Counted from the stretch's first letter, positions 1-6,805 are shown. The stretch is DNA of 9,660 nt from Thermoflexus hugenholtzii JAD2 (GCA_945889565.1 CAMDBZ010000042.1:1-9660); one strand, 5' to 3'. Numbers and translations: made by a program. The notes: generated by a model not told the origin, from the letters alone.

Positions 1-284
1 CACCCCCCGGCCCCCTCTCCCCGCGGGGCGGGGCGAGGGGGAGCGAGAAGGGGATGTGTGATGCGGGGCCCCGGGGCGACTCGGGGCTTCTGCGTTGCTT
101 GTCCGGGCGCGGAGCCCTCACCCCCGGCCCCCTCTCCCCGCGGGGCGGGCGAGGGGGGCGAGAATGGGGATGTGTGATGCGGGGCCCCGGGGCGACTGGG
201 GGCCTCTGCGTTGCTTGTCCGGGCGCGGAGCCCTCACCCCGCGGCCCCCTCTCCCCGCGGGGCGGGGCGAGGGGGAGCCAGAGA
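1..284. repeat. Tandem array of ~117 bp GC-rich unit (about 2.4 copies)
   Basis: Three copies of a C-rich/G-rich core start at 11, 128 and 245, spaced exactly 117 bp apart. The sequence between cores (for example 46-118 and 162-234) is nearly identical, so this is a direct tandem repeat and not three independent insertions. The core is an imperfect inverted repeat: CCCCCTCTCCCC, a 7-nt spacer GCGGGGC, then GGGGCGAGGGGG (11-41 and 245-275). Copy 2 is shortened by 1 to 2 bases on its right arm. Each full unit also contains the perfect palindrome CGGGGCCCCG (64-73 in unit 1). The third unit is partial and ends near 284, and the first is cut by the window edge. A related single core occurs at 7250-7297. 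No protein-coding signal is seen: the short frames through it translate to low-complexity Pro/Arg/Gly peptides. It lies directly upstream of glnA. Function is unknown; it resembles REP-like palindromic repeats. Confidence 0.85.
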
Positions 285-327
285 CGCGGAAACACTTGCG
301 TAACGTGGGGGGCCTAGCATCGAGCGA

Positions 328-1662
328 ATGATGATGGATCTCGATTCGCAGCAGCATGTGTTGCAGGCGTGCCGCGAGCACGATGTGAAGTTCGTACGGC
401 TGTGGTTTACGGACATCCTGGGGATGTTGAAGTCCGTGGCGATCACCGTCGAGGAACTCGAGCACGCGCTGGCGGATGGGGTGGTGTTCGACGGGGCGTC
501 GATCGAGGGGTTCGCGCGCACAGACGAGTCGGACATGCTGATGCGTCCGGATGCGGGGACGTTCCAGCTGTTGCCGTGGCGACCGCGTGAGCGCGCGGTG
601 GCGCGGATGTTTTGCGACATCGTGGGGCTGGACGGGGAGCCGTTCGCGGGGGATCCGCGCGGGGTGCTGCGTCGCACGCTGGGGCGGGCGGCGGCGGCGG
701 GGTTCACGTGCTACGTGTCGCCGGAGATCGAGTTTTTCTATTTCCGGGATGCGCAGGGAACGGTGCCGCTGGACGCGGGTGGGTATTTCGATCTGACGCC
801 GCTGGACTCGGGGTCGGACTTGCGGCGGGAGACGGTGCTGACGCTGGAGGAGATGGGGATCCCGGTGGCGTTGAGCCATCATGAGGCGGCGGCGAGCCAG
901 CACGAGATCGATCTGCGGTACACGGATGCGCTGACGATGGCGGATTCGATCATGACGTACCGGCTGGTGGTGAAGGAAGTGGCGATGCGCCACGGGGTGT
1001 ACGCGACGTTCATGCCGAAGCCGGTGACGGGGGCGAATGGGTCCGGGATGCACTTGCAGCTGTCGCTGTTTCGCGGCGAGGAGAATGCGTTCGCGGACGC
1101 GGACCGGGCGTACGGGTTGTCGGCGGTGGGGGAGCAGTTCACGGCGGGGCTGCTGCGGCACGCGCCGGAGTTGATGCTGCTGACGAACCAGTGGGTGAAC
1201 TCGTATCGGCGGCTGGTGCCGGGGTTCGAGGCGCCGACGCACGCGACGTGGTCACCGCGCAATCACGCGGACTTGCTGCGGGTGCCGGCGATGCGGCGGG
1301 GTCAGCCGGAATCGACGCGGGTGGAGTTCCGTGCGCCGGATGCGGCGTGCAATCCGTACCTGGTGTGCGCGGGGGTGCTGGCGGCGGGGCTGGCGGGCGT
1401 GGAGCAGGGGTACACGCTGCCGCCGCCGCTGGAGCGCGATGTGCGCGAGGTAGGTGCGGCGGAGCTGGCGGCGCGCGGCGTCGCGGCGCTGCCGTCGTCG
1501 CTTGGCGAAGCGATCGCGGCGTTCGAGGGGTCGGCGCTGATGCGCGAGGCGCTGGGCGAGCACGTGGTGGCGTCGCTGGTGGCGAACAAGCGGCAGGAGT
1601 GGGCGGAGTTCCGGGGCGAGGTGTCGGACTGGGAGCTGCGGCGGTACCTCGGGACGCTGTAG
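328..1662 (+). CDS. glnA: Glutamine synthetase, type I-alpha
   Basis: A 444-residue cytoplasmic enzyme that makes glutamine from glutamate, ammonia and ATP. Family motifs are in order: DGASIEGF (55-62), EIEFFYF (133-139), HHEAAASQHEIDLRY (184-198), PKPVTGANGSGMHLQLSLF (230-248), NSYRRLVPGFEAP (291-303), and TRVEFRAPDAACNPYL (330-345) with the substrate-binding Arg/Glu cluster. The length, and the absence of a Tyr where GSI-beta has its adenylylation site (here PPPLERDVREV, 376-385 region), indicate the alpha subtype, which is not adenylylated. Arg64 in GFARTDESD matches the Arg tied to glutamine feedback in Bacillus-type enzymes (family knowledge). Three in-frame ATGs (328, 331, 334) give MMMDLD and no good Shine-Dalgarno separates them. 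TAGCAT at 315-320 could be a -10 box for an almost leaderless transcript, but no convincing -35 is seen. It is monocistronic as far as visible, with a repeat array upstream and a repeat element starting at the base after its TAG. Confidence 0.95.
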   Translation: MMMDLDSQQHVLQACREHDVKFVRLWFTDILGMLKSVAITVEELEHALADGVVFDGASIEGFARTDESDMLMRPDAGTFQLLPWRPRERAVARMFCDIVGLDGEPFAGDPRGVLRRTLGRAAAAGFTCYVSPEIEFFYFRDAQGTVPLDAGGYFDLTPLDSGSDLRRETVLTLEEMGIPVALSHHEAAASQHEIDLRYTDALTMADSIMTYRLVVKEVAMRHGVYATFMPKPVTGANGSGMHLQLSLFRGEENAFADADRAYGLSAVGEQFTAGLLRHAPELMLLTNQWVNSYRRLVPGFEAPTHATWSPRNHADLLRVPAMRRGQPESTRVEFRAPDAACNPYLVCAGVLAAGLAGVEQGYTLPPPLERDVREVGAAELAARGVAALPSSLGEAIAAFEGSALMREALGEHVVASLVANKRQEWAEFRGEVSDWELRRYLGTL

Positions 1663-1698
1663 GTCACTCGCCGTGACGGGGTCACTCGCCGTGACGGG
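1663..1698 (+). repeat. Tandem pair of the 18-mer hairpin repeat
   Basis: GTCACTCGCCGTGACGGG occurs twice back to back (1663-1680 and 1681-1698). Each copy is a small hairpin: GTCAC, loop TCGCC, GTGAC. A further direct copy (CTCACTCGCCGTGACGG) lies at 1744-1760, an inverted copy at 2074-2091, and a diverged tandem pair at 7200-7233. The first copy begins at the base after the glnA stop codon, so it will be in the glnA 3' untranslated region. No T-tract follows, so a classical intrinsic terminator is not supported. Confidence 0.8.
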
Positions 1699-2103
1699 CA
1701 CAGGCTAGCACCGACGGCGTTGGCACGTCCTCGCGTGCGCCCGCTCACTCGCCGTGACGGACACGGGTAACGGTGCGCCGGCCGGGGTGACGCGGCTGGT
1801 GCTCGCGCGTCGGTGGCCGGTGCTGCGGGTGCGCGAGCCCGACGGGCGCTCGGCGTTGCCGGTCGTCGACGTTCGTCGTGTGTCGCACCGCGCGCGTGGT
1901 CGCTACAGCGGTGCGCTGGCGGTGGCGCGCGCACTGCATCGGCAGCGGCCGCGGGTGGCTCGACGTGTTGCAATCGACACGGACGCGGGTGCGGCTGCGC
2001 TCGACGGTGACCCGACGCCCGCGAGTGAGCGGGCTCACGACGGACGTATCAGCGCCGCCGGTGCTAGCCCGTGCCCGTCACGGCGAGTGACGCGAGTGAC
2101 CGG
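1663..2103. mobile_element. MITE-like element with ~71 bp inverted repeats between glnA and tsaD
   Basis: The left arm 1681-1752 is the reverse complement of the right arm 2021-2091. The outer 41 bases match at 38, the next 9 match at 7, a 7-8 base stretch varies with small gaps, and the innermost 14 bases (GCCCGCTCACTCGC) are identical. Outside the arms the left end carries one more exact 18-mer (1663-1680), while the right end carries a shortened copy (2092-2101, reverse strand). The 268 bp between the arms has no recognisable gene. The + frame 1754-2119 and the - frame 1745-2038 give Arg-rich peptides without a family signature. Size, long inverted repeats and lack of a transposase fit a non-autonomous element, but no target-site duplication is evident, so transposition is inferred. 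An alternative is a large structured intergenic repeat formed by accumulation of the 18-mer hairpins. Confidence 0.6.
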
Positions 2104-3077
2104 GCGCGGGTGGAGGTGATGTCCAGGGGGGCGGCGGGGGAGACGGCGGCGGCGAGGTGGCGGTAGGCGGCGGCGCCGATCATCGCGGCGTTGTCCGTGC
2201 AGAGGATGGGCGGGGGGATTACGACGGGGACGTCGGCGAGCGCGCGGACGCGGGCGCGCAGGCGGGCGTTGGCGGCGACGCCGCCGGCGAGCAGCAGCGC
2301 GGCCACGCCTTCGCGGCTGGCGGCGCGCGCGGCTTTCGTGGCGAGCACGTCGGCGACGGATTCCTCGAAGGCGAGCGCGACGTCGGCTGCTGGTGGCGCG
2401 CCGGGAGCGGCGAGCAGCTGCTGCACGGCGGTCTTCAGGCCGGAGAACGAGAAGTCGTCCGAGCCGCGCAGCCAGGCGCGGGGGAGGCGCAGGCGGGACG
2501 GCGCGGCGGTGGCGGCGAGGCGCGCGAGCGGTGGGCCGCCGGGATAGGGCAGGCCGAGCAGCCGCGCGACCTTGTCGAAGGCCTCGCCCGCGGCATCGTC
2601 GCGGGTGGCGCCGAGGCGACGCATGCGGCCGTCCTCGGCGACGAGCAACAGCTCGGTGTGGCCGCCGGAGACGACGAGCGCGAGCGCGGGCAGGGGCGGC
2701 TCGTCCGGGAGCAGCCAGTTGGCGCAGACGTGGCCTTCGATGTGGTCGACGGGGATGAACGGCAGGCCGCGCGCGAAGGCGATGCCGCGGGCGGCGTTGA
2801 GGCCGACGACGAGCGCGCCGGGGAGGCCGGGGCCGGCGGTCGCGGCGATGTAGTCGAGGTCGTCCCAGCTGCACTCGGCTTCGGCGAGCGCCTGGCGTAC
2901 GACGGGCACGATGGCGCGCAGGTGCTGGCGCGCGGCGACCTCCGGGACGATGCCGCCGGTGGCGGCGTGCAGCGCTTGCTGCGAGGCGATGACGTTGGAG
3001 AGCGCGCGTCGGCCGTCGACGACGACAGCGGCTGCGGTCTCGTCGCAGCTCGATTCGATGGCGAGGATGGTGGCCAC
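2064..3077 (-). CDS. tsaD: tRNA N6-adenosine threonylcarbamoyltransferase TsaD
   Basis: A cytoplasmic enzyme that transfers the threonylcarbamoyl group to A37 of ANN-decoding tRNAs, working with TsaB and TsaE (not in this window). As a 337-residue protein it has normal family length. Visible motifs: ATILAIESSCDET at the N-terminus (2-14), GGIVPEVAARQH (41-52), the metal-binding DHIEGH (His112, His116), VVSGGHTELLLV (135-146), GEAFDKVARLLGLPYPGG (164-181), FSFSGLKTAV (209-218), LAGGVAANARLR (263-274) and CTDNAAMIGA with metal ligand Asp295. The GTG start at 3077 fits the family N-terminus; the frame continues upstream but only as low-complexity sequence. There is no Shine-Dalgarno, and a possible -10 box lies close upstream. 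The C-terminal residues after PLDITSTRAR (317-326), namely SLASLAVTGTG and the TAG, are encoded by the inverted-repeat element and replace a normal family end. It lies 43 bp downstream of the LysM protein gene. Confidence 0.95.
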   Translation of the reverse strand: MATILAIESSCDETAAAVVVDGRRALSNVIASQQALHAATGGIVPEVAARQHLRAIVPVVRQALAEAECSWDDLDYIAATAGPGLPGALVVGLNAARGIAFARGLPFIPVDHIEGHVCANWLLPDEPPLPALALVVSGGHTELLLVAEDGRMRRLGATRDDAAGEAFDKVARLLGLPYPGGPPLARLAATAAPSRLRLPRAWLRGSDDFSFSGLKTAVQQLLAAPGAPPAADVALAFEESVADVLATKAARAASREGVAALLLAGGVAANARLRARVRALADVPVVIPPPILCTDNAAMIGAAAYRHLAAAVSPAAPLDITSTRARSLASLAVTGTG

Positions 3078-3082
3078 GCCGT

Positions 3083-3088
3083 CAGGAT
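3083..3088 (-). promoter_or_regulatory. Candidate -10 box for a leaderless tsaD transcript
   Basis: On the minus strand TATCCT lies five bases before the tsaD GTG codon (TATCCT, GACGG, then C and GTG within a base or so). In a leaderless promoter the -10 box sits about 6-7 bases before the start codon, which matches, and no Shine-Dalgarno is present. The same hexamer forms the centre of both arms of the inverted repeat at 5464-5538. No -35 was identified. The gene could also simply be co-transcribed from upstream. Confidence 0.3.
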
Positions 3089-3120
3089 AGCCGCGGCGGG
3101 GGCGGCGCGCGCGGGCGGGA

Positions 3121-5442
3121 TCAGCGCGCGGGGATGACGAGGCGGTCGCCGATCTGCAGGGTGGCGATGCTGGTGACGCTGCGGTTGTTGGCCGCGGCCA
3201 GCTGCTCGATGGTGAGGCCGTAGCGCTGCGCGATGGTGGCGGCGTTGTCGCCGGCGACAACGACGTAGACGAGCGCTCCGGTGGGCGCGGCGGTGGCGGT
3301 GGCGGCGCGCTGCGTCGGCGCCGCGGTCGCAGGCGCCGTGGCGGGGGGGTCGGGCGCAGTTGTCGGGGCCGGCGCGGGGCGGCCGGCATCGTCGAGCGTG
3401 AACGTGTAGACGGCCTCGCCGGTGAGTGCGTAGACGGTGACGCCGTCCGGCGCGAGCGCGATCGCGCGCAGGTCTACGAACTGCGGATGGCGGTACTGGC
3501 GGCGGTACGGGCCCTCGCGGTCGGCGGCGACGATGCGACGGAGGCCGCGGTCGCCGACGTAGACGACGGCGCGTGCGGCGTCGACGGCGAGACCGGCGGC
3601 AGATTCGATGGGGCGGTCGATGCCGCCGAAGAGCGGGGCGAGCTCGCGGTCGTTGACGCGGAAGTGGCGGACGCCTGCGCCGCCGAGGACGTAGATGTCG
3701 CCATCGACGGCGAGGCCGCGCGCGTCGGCGAGGTCGAGGCCGCCGAGCAGGCTCTGGCGCTCGGAGTCGAAGCCGCCGCCGCCGGGCAGGTAGCGCCAGA
3801 CCTCGCCGCCCTGCGGGTCCAGGACGTAGAGGTTGCCGTTGTAGGCGGCGATGGCGGCGACGGAGCGCAGGCTGGCGGCGCCGCGCAGCGGGAGCAGCGT
3901 CGGCTGGCCGCCGCCTGCGGGGATGGCGAAGAGCGCGAGCGCGCTATCGAGCACGAGCAGGCGCGCGCCGGTGTCGTCCCAGGCGATGGCGCGCAGGTCG
4001 CGCGCGGCGACGCCGCCGTAGGCGTTGCCTGAGCGGAACATCTCGGTGGCCTGCTGGTCGCCGCTGGCGCGTGGGTCGATGCGGAAGACGCGGCCGCGCT
4101 GGGTGTCGGTGACCCAGACGGCGCCGCCGCCGGCGACGGCGGTGCCGGCGGCGAAGGGCGCGGTGACGACGCCGCCGAAGGAGACGAGCCGCCGCAGGCC
4201 GTCGCCGAGGTCGACGACGGCGTCGAGCGCGGCGAGCGCCTGCTGGGCCTCGGCGCGCAGGCCGGGGAGACGCGCGTCGTCGGCGCGGATGGCGCGCGCA
4301 CGCTCGACGTCGGCGAGCGCGCTTTCGAGCTCCTGGCGGCTGGTGGTCGCGTCGTCTGCGGTGGCGGCGGCGGCGATGTGCGCCTGTGCGCTGCGTACGG
4401 CGTCGTCCAGCTGCGCGCCGCTGTCTTCGCTGACGAGGCCGGGGAGCGTGCACCAGGCGAGCAGCACGGCGGCGAGCGCGGCAGCGACGAGCGCGAGCGG
4501 GCGCCACGGCAGGCGGCGGCCGCGGAGCGAGCGCAGCGGTGGGCCGAACGGGCTGCGGCTGCCCGCGGTGCGCTGCGGGCGCAGCCGCTCGCCGGCGCGG
4601 GAGCCCGGGTACTGCGTGCTCTCGCGGCGCAGCGCGGGTAGCGGTTCCGCGTTCGCTTGCGGTACGGCGGGCTCGGGGCCCGAGTCGACGGGCGCGGGGG
4701 GCGGCGGCGGGCTCCACGGTTCGGGCGGGAGCGGCGCGGGGTCGGGCCAGGCGGGAGCGGCGCGCGCAGCTGTGGGCACGCGCTCATGCGGCTGCTCTGG
4801 CACCTCGACGGCGGAGAGGGCGATGGCGGCCATGTCGGGGACGCCGCGGGAGCGGCGGTAGAGCTCCGGCAGCAGGCGCTGGGGGCCGGTGATCAGCGCC
4901 TGCACGACGGCGTTGGCGCCGATGAGCTGCTCGGCGTGGCCGGTGAGCAGCAGCAGCAGGCTGTTCGTGAGGTCGACGGAGAAGAACGCGGGCTGCACGG
5001 CCTCCTCGCCGCCGAGCGGGGGCGCGGCGGTGCTGCCCTCGGTGCCGTAGCGGAGCACGCCTTCGGGGCCGCTGACGTAGACGGCGCCGGGGCCGAGCTG
5101 GCCGACGGTGGCTTCGGCCTCACGCACGACGGCGCAGGTGAGGCCGACGGCGACCTGGTGCTCGCGCAGCGAGCGGCGGTTCCACTCGGCGAGGTTCAGG
5201 TGCGCTTGCTTGAGCGCGCGCTGCAGCCCGCCGGTGATGGAGAGTGATTCGCGGGCGAACAGCTCGGCGACGGCGGCGGCGACCTCAGCGCAGAAGGGGG
5301 CGGAGCGTTCGTCGACGGGCTCGGCGAGCACGATCAGCTGGACGGTGTCGTCCTCGCGGACACGCTCGCGCTCGACGAGCCATGGGCTGTGCTCGCGCAC
5401 CTCGCCACCGACGATCGCGTATCGGCCGGTCCAGATAGCCAT
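3121..5442 (-). CDS. Membrane protein: PP2C-like domain, TM helix, beta-propeller, LysM
   Basis: A 773-residue modular protein. Residues 1-213 look like a PP2C/SpoIIE-type phosphatase fold: VGLTCAVV (99-106), a GQLGPGAVYVSGPEGVLRYG stretch (124-143), LLLLLTGHAEQLI (172-184) and a last strand PDMAAIALSAVE (202-213). The usual metal-binding DG motifs are replaced (EPVDE at 41-45, TGH at 177-179), so it is probably a pseudophosphatase. Residues 214-311 form a Pro-rich, then basic linker, and 315-331 a transmembrane helix. Residues 340-415 are Ala/Asp-rich helix, probably coiled. Residues 420-690 contain repeated strand patterns (VWVTDTQRGRVFRID, LYVLDPQGGEVWRYLP, VVYVGDRGLRRIV) typical of NHL-like propellers. 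A Thr/Pro/Ala linker (690-722) leads to a LysM domain (724-772). Positive-inside charge predicts the N-domain in the cytoplasm and propeller plus LysM outside. The exact role is unknown; envelope sensing or tethering is inferred. ATG at 5442 has only a weak GGACGG upstream. Confidence 0.8.
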   Translation of the reverse strand: MAIWTGRYAIVGGEVREHSPWLVERERVREDDTVQLIVLAEPVDERSAPFCAEVAAAVAELFARESLSITGGLQRALKQAHLNLAEWNRRSLREHQVAVGLTCAVVREAEATVGQLGPGAVYVSGPEGVLRYGTEGSTAAPPLGGEEAVQPAFFSVDLTNSLLLLLTGHAEQLIGANAVVQALITGPQRLLPELYRRSRGVPDMAAIALSAVEVPEQPHERVPTAARAAPAWPDPAPLPPEPWSPPPPPAPVDSGPEPAVPQANAEPLPALRRESTQYPGSRAGERLRPQRTAGSRSPFGPPLRSLRGRRLPWRPLALVAAALAAVLLAWCTLPGLVSEDSGAQLDDAVRSAQAHIAAAATADDATTSRQELESALADVERARAIRADDARLPGLRAEAQQALAALDAVVDLGDGLRRLVSFGGVVTAPFAAGTAVAGGGAVWVTDTQRGRVFRIDPRASGDQQATEMFRSGNAYGGVAARDLRAIAWDDTGARLLVLDSALALFAIPAGGGQPTLLPLRGAASLRSVAAIAAYNGNLYVLDPQGGEVWRYLPGGGGFDSERQSLLGGLDLADARGLAVDGDIYVLGGAGVRHFRVNDRELAPLFGGIDRPIESAAGLAVDAARAVVYVGDRGLRRIVAADREGPYRRQYRHPQFVDLRAIALAPDGVTVYALTGEAVYTFTLDDAGRPAPAPTTAPDPPATAPATAAPTQRAATATAAPTGALVYVVVAGDNAATIAQRYGLTIEQLAAANNRSVTSIATLQIGDRLVIPAR

Positions 5443-5463
5443 GCCGCCGTCCGGGGGGAGCGA

Positions 5464-5538
5464 GCGCGCCTATCCTGCGGCGCGGCGGCGCGCTGCGATA
5501 GGGCGACGTGTGCGTTGACCCGCGCAGGATAGGCGCGC
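5464..5538. promoter_or_regulatory. Perfect 16 bp inverted repeat in a divergent promoter region
   Basis: GCGCGCCTATCCTGCG at 5464-5479 is exactly repeated in inverted orientation at 5523-5538, with 43 bp between. Each arm contains TATCCT, which resembles a -10 box, on opposite strands (5471-5476 on +, 5526-5531 on -). On the minus strand GTCGAC at 5550-5555 lies 18 bases upstream of TATCCT, a weak -35/-10 pair for the LysM protein gene. The region separates two divergent genes, so paired promoters or paired binding sites for one regulator are both possible. No other feature is visible between 5443 and 5600. Confidence 0.45.
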
Positions 5539-5618
5539 GCGCGCGGCGCGTCGACCCTCGTACGCGTCACACCGAACGTTCGACGCAGCGTGGCGCGCGC
5601 TGCGTGTAGGATCGCGCC

Positions 5619-5625
5619 AGGGAGG
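5619..5625 (+). promoter_or_regulatory. Ribosome binding site deciding the GTG start at 5631
   Basis: AGGGAGG ends five bases before the GTG at 5631. It is the clearest Shine-Dalgarno in the window and fixes the start of the 127-residue protein. TAGGAT at 5607-5612 just upstream could be a -10 box, but the nearest -35-like TTCGAC is 22 bases away, which is too far for a standard promoter. Confidence 0.6.
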
Positions 5626-5630
5626 GTGCA

Positions 5631-6014
5631 GTGGCGGACGACGCGTTACGACACCAGGCGCATGCGGACGCGATCGTGGCGCGCGCGGCGGAACAGTTGC
5701 GCGGCGTGCTGCGCGAACTCGCGGCGGCGATCGATCCGTTCCCGACGTTCCCGGGGACGTTCTTTTCGTACGGCATCGAGGTGCCGCTGGACGACGTGCC
5801 GAGCGAGCACGGCTGCGTGGTGCTGGGCGAGGACGGGGAGCTGCACGAGCTGCGGTTGGGGCTCGACGTGGCCGGGGCGGCGGACGGTGATCCGGCGGGC
5901 CTGCGCGCGGAAGAGCGTGTGCCGCTGGAGGAGCTGCCGCCGGCGCTGTTCGTGCTGTACGCGCAGCGCGCGGTGCAGGCGGCGGTGGCGTACATCGAGC
6001 GCGCGGCGCGGTAG
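5631..6014 (+). CDS. Conserved-looking protein of unknown function, 127 aa
   Basis: I do not recognise this family. It is an acidic, soluble 127-residue protein with no signal peptide, membrane segment or cysteine cluster. Residues 5-34 look helical (Ala/Arg/Glu rich). A central strand-rich part contains DPFPTFPGTFFSYGIEVPL (35-53) and HGCVVLGEDGELHELRLGLD (60-79). Residues 96-127 look helical again. The non-repetitive middle section and the strong ribosome site argue that it is real, not a chance frame in GC-rich DNA. It starts with GTG and ends with TAG 17 bp before the SRA-HNH nuclease gene on the same strand, so the two are likely co-transcribed. It is divergent from the LysM protein gene, across the 16 bp inverted repeat. 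Whether it works with the nuclease is not shown. Confidence 0.75.
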   Translation: MADDALRHQAHADAIVARAAEQLRGVLRELAAAIDPFPTFPGTFFSYGIEVPLDDVPSEHGCVVLGEDGELHELRLGLDVAGAADGDPAGLRAEERVPLEELPPALFVLYAQRAVQAAVAYIERAAR

Positions 6015-6031
6015 GGGCGCGGCGGCGGCGG

Positions 6032-6733
6032 GTGGCGGAGTTCGACGTTGGCGAGGTCATTTCGTACCTGCAGATGTGCGGGGCGGAGCGCGCAAGCCTG
6101 CAGGCAGGAATGAACTTTCAGCTGCGCGGCGGCGAGAGCGTGCTGTTGATGAGCCGGCGCCCCAATGCGCCGTACGTCGATCGCGTGCTGGACGGCGGCA
6201 CGACGCTGATCTACGAGGGGCACGACGCGCCGCAGCACGCAGGCGAGCCGAGCACGAAGACGGTGGATCAGCCCGAGCGGCTGCCATCGGGGCGGCTGAC
6301 ACAGAACGGTCGATTTGCGGAGGCGGCGGCGATCGCGAAGCGCGGCGGGCGTCGAGAGCGCACCCGCGTGTACGAGCGATTGCTCGCCGGCGTGTGGGTG
6401 TTCAACGGCGTGTTCGAGCTGACGGACGCGTGGCGGGAGGCGGCGGGGGGCCGGCAGGTCTTCAAGTTTCGGCTGGAGTTGATCGAGTCCGGGGCGGCCG
6501 ACGCGGGGTCGTCACGGACTCCGGAGCTGCGCCACGACCGCCTCATCCCGTCCGAGGTGAAGCTCGCAGTGTGGCGCCGCGACGGGGGGCGTTGCGTCGC
6601 GTGCCCGGCGACGGACAACCTGCATTTCGACCATGTGATCCCGTTCTCGCGTGGCGGGTCGTCGCTGGTGGCGGAGAACATCCAGCTGTTGTGCGCGCGG
6701 CACAACCTGGCGAAGCGGGACCGCATCGAGTAG
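6032..6733 (+). CDS. SRA/YDG-HNH endonuclease, modification-dependent type
   Basis: A 233-residue two-domain protein. The N-terminal part resembles an SRA/YDG modified-base reader: SRRPNAPYVDRV (41-52), TLIYEGHD (58-65), and the VWVFNGVFELTDAW / GRQVFKFRLELI segment (121-151), which matches the family pattern of a Y/F-x-G turn followed by KFRL. The C-terminal HNH domain has CxxC at Cys188/Cys191, Asp200-His201 in FDHVIPFSRGG, Asn216 in ENIQLLC, and Cys221/His224 in CARHN. Family members such as TagI and the Streptomyces SRA-HNH proteins cut DNA carrying modified cytosine; the same role is inferred here, and the exact mark is unknown. No methyltransferase or helicase partner is visible. GTG at 6032 starts the longest sensible frame but lacks a clear Shine-Dalgarno. 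ATG at 6074 is an alternative that would remove only 14 residues. Confidence 0.85.
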   Translation: MAEFDVGEVISYLQMCGAERASLQAGMNFQLRGGESVLLMSRRPNAPYVDRVLDGGTTLIYEGHDAPQHAGEPSTKTVDQPERLPSGRLTQNGRFAEAAAIAKRGGRRERTRVYERLLAGVWVFNGVFELTDAWREAAGGRQVFKFRLELIESGAADAGSSRTPELRHDRLIPSEVKLAVWRRDGGRCVACPATDNLHFDHVIPFSRGGSSLVAENIQLLCARHNLAKRDRIE

Positions 6734-6750
6734 GGCGCTGCAGCGGCCGG

Positions 6751-6778
6751 GGCCTCGGAGGGCCTCGGAGGGCCTCGA
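6751..6778. repeat. 10 bp tandem repeat (about 2.7 copies)
   Basis: GGCCTCGGAG is repeated at 6751-6760 and 6761-6770, with a third copy broken after GGCCTCG (6771-6777). It lies in the 84 bp gap between the nuclease gene and the 95-residue gene, where no other feature is seen apart from the ribosome site of the next gene. Confidence 0.8.
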
Positions 6779-6805
6779 TCTGTGCTATCACATGCGCGAA
6801 GTCGC

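Noticed and set aside
1..284. CRISPR array
   Set aside because: The 117 bp period is far too long, and the sequence between cores is conserved, unlike unique spacers.
118..1242. 374-codon open frame on the minus strand opposite glnA
   Set aside because: It is Arg/His/Pro-rich with no family motif and lies antisense to an unambiguous glutamine synthetase, as expected for chance frames in very GC-rich DNA.
1754..2119. 121-codon frame through the inverted-repeat element
   Set aside because: It has no start signal, no recognisable family and an Arg-rich composition, and its end is formed by the repeat arm. A small cargo gene cannot be fully excluded.
2064..3389. Longer tsaD start, up to 104 codons upstream of 3077
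   Set aside because: The upstream residues are Pro/Arg-rich and overlap the coding end of the LysM protein; the family N-terminus starts at ATILAIESS.
3474..4787. 437-codon minus-strand frame inside the LysM protein gene
   Set aside because: Low-complexity Ser/Arg/Pro/Ala product; the overlapping frame has clear propeller and membrane segments.
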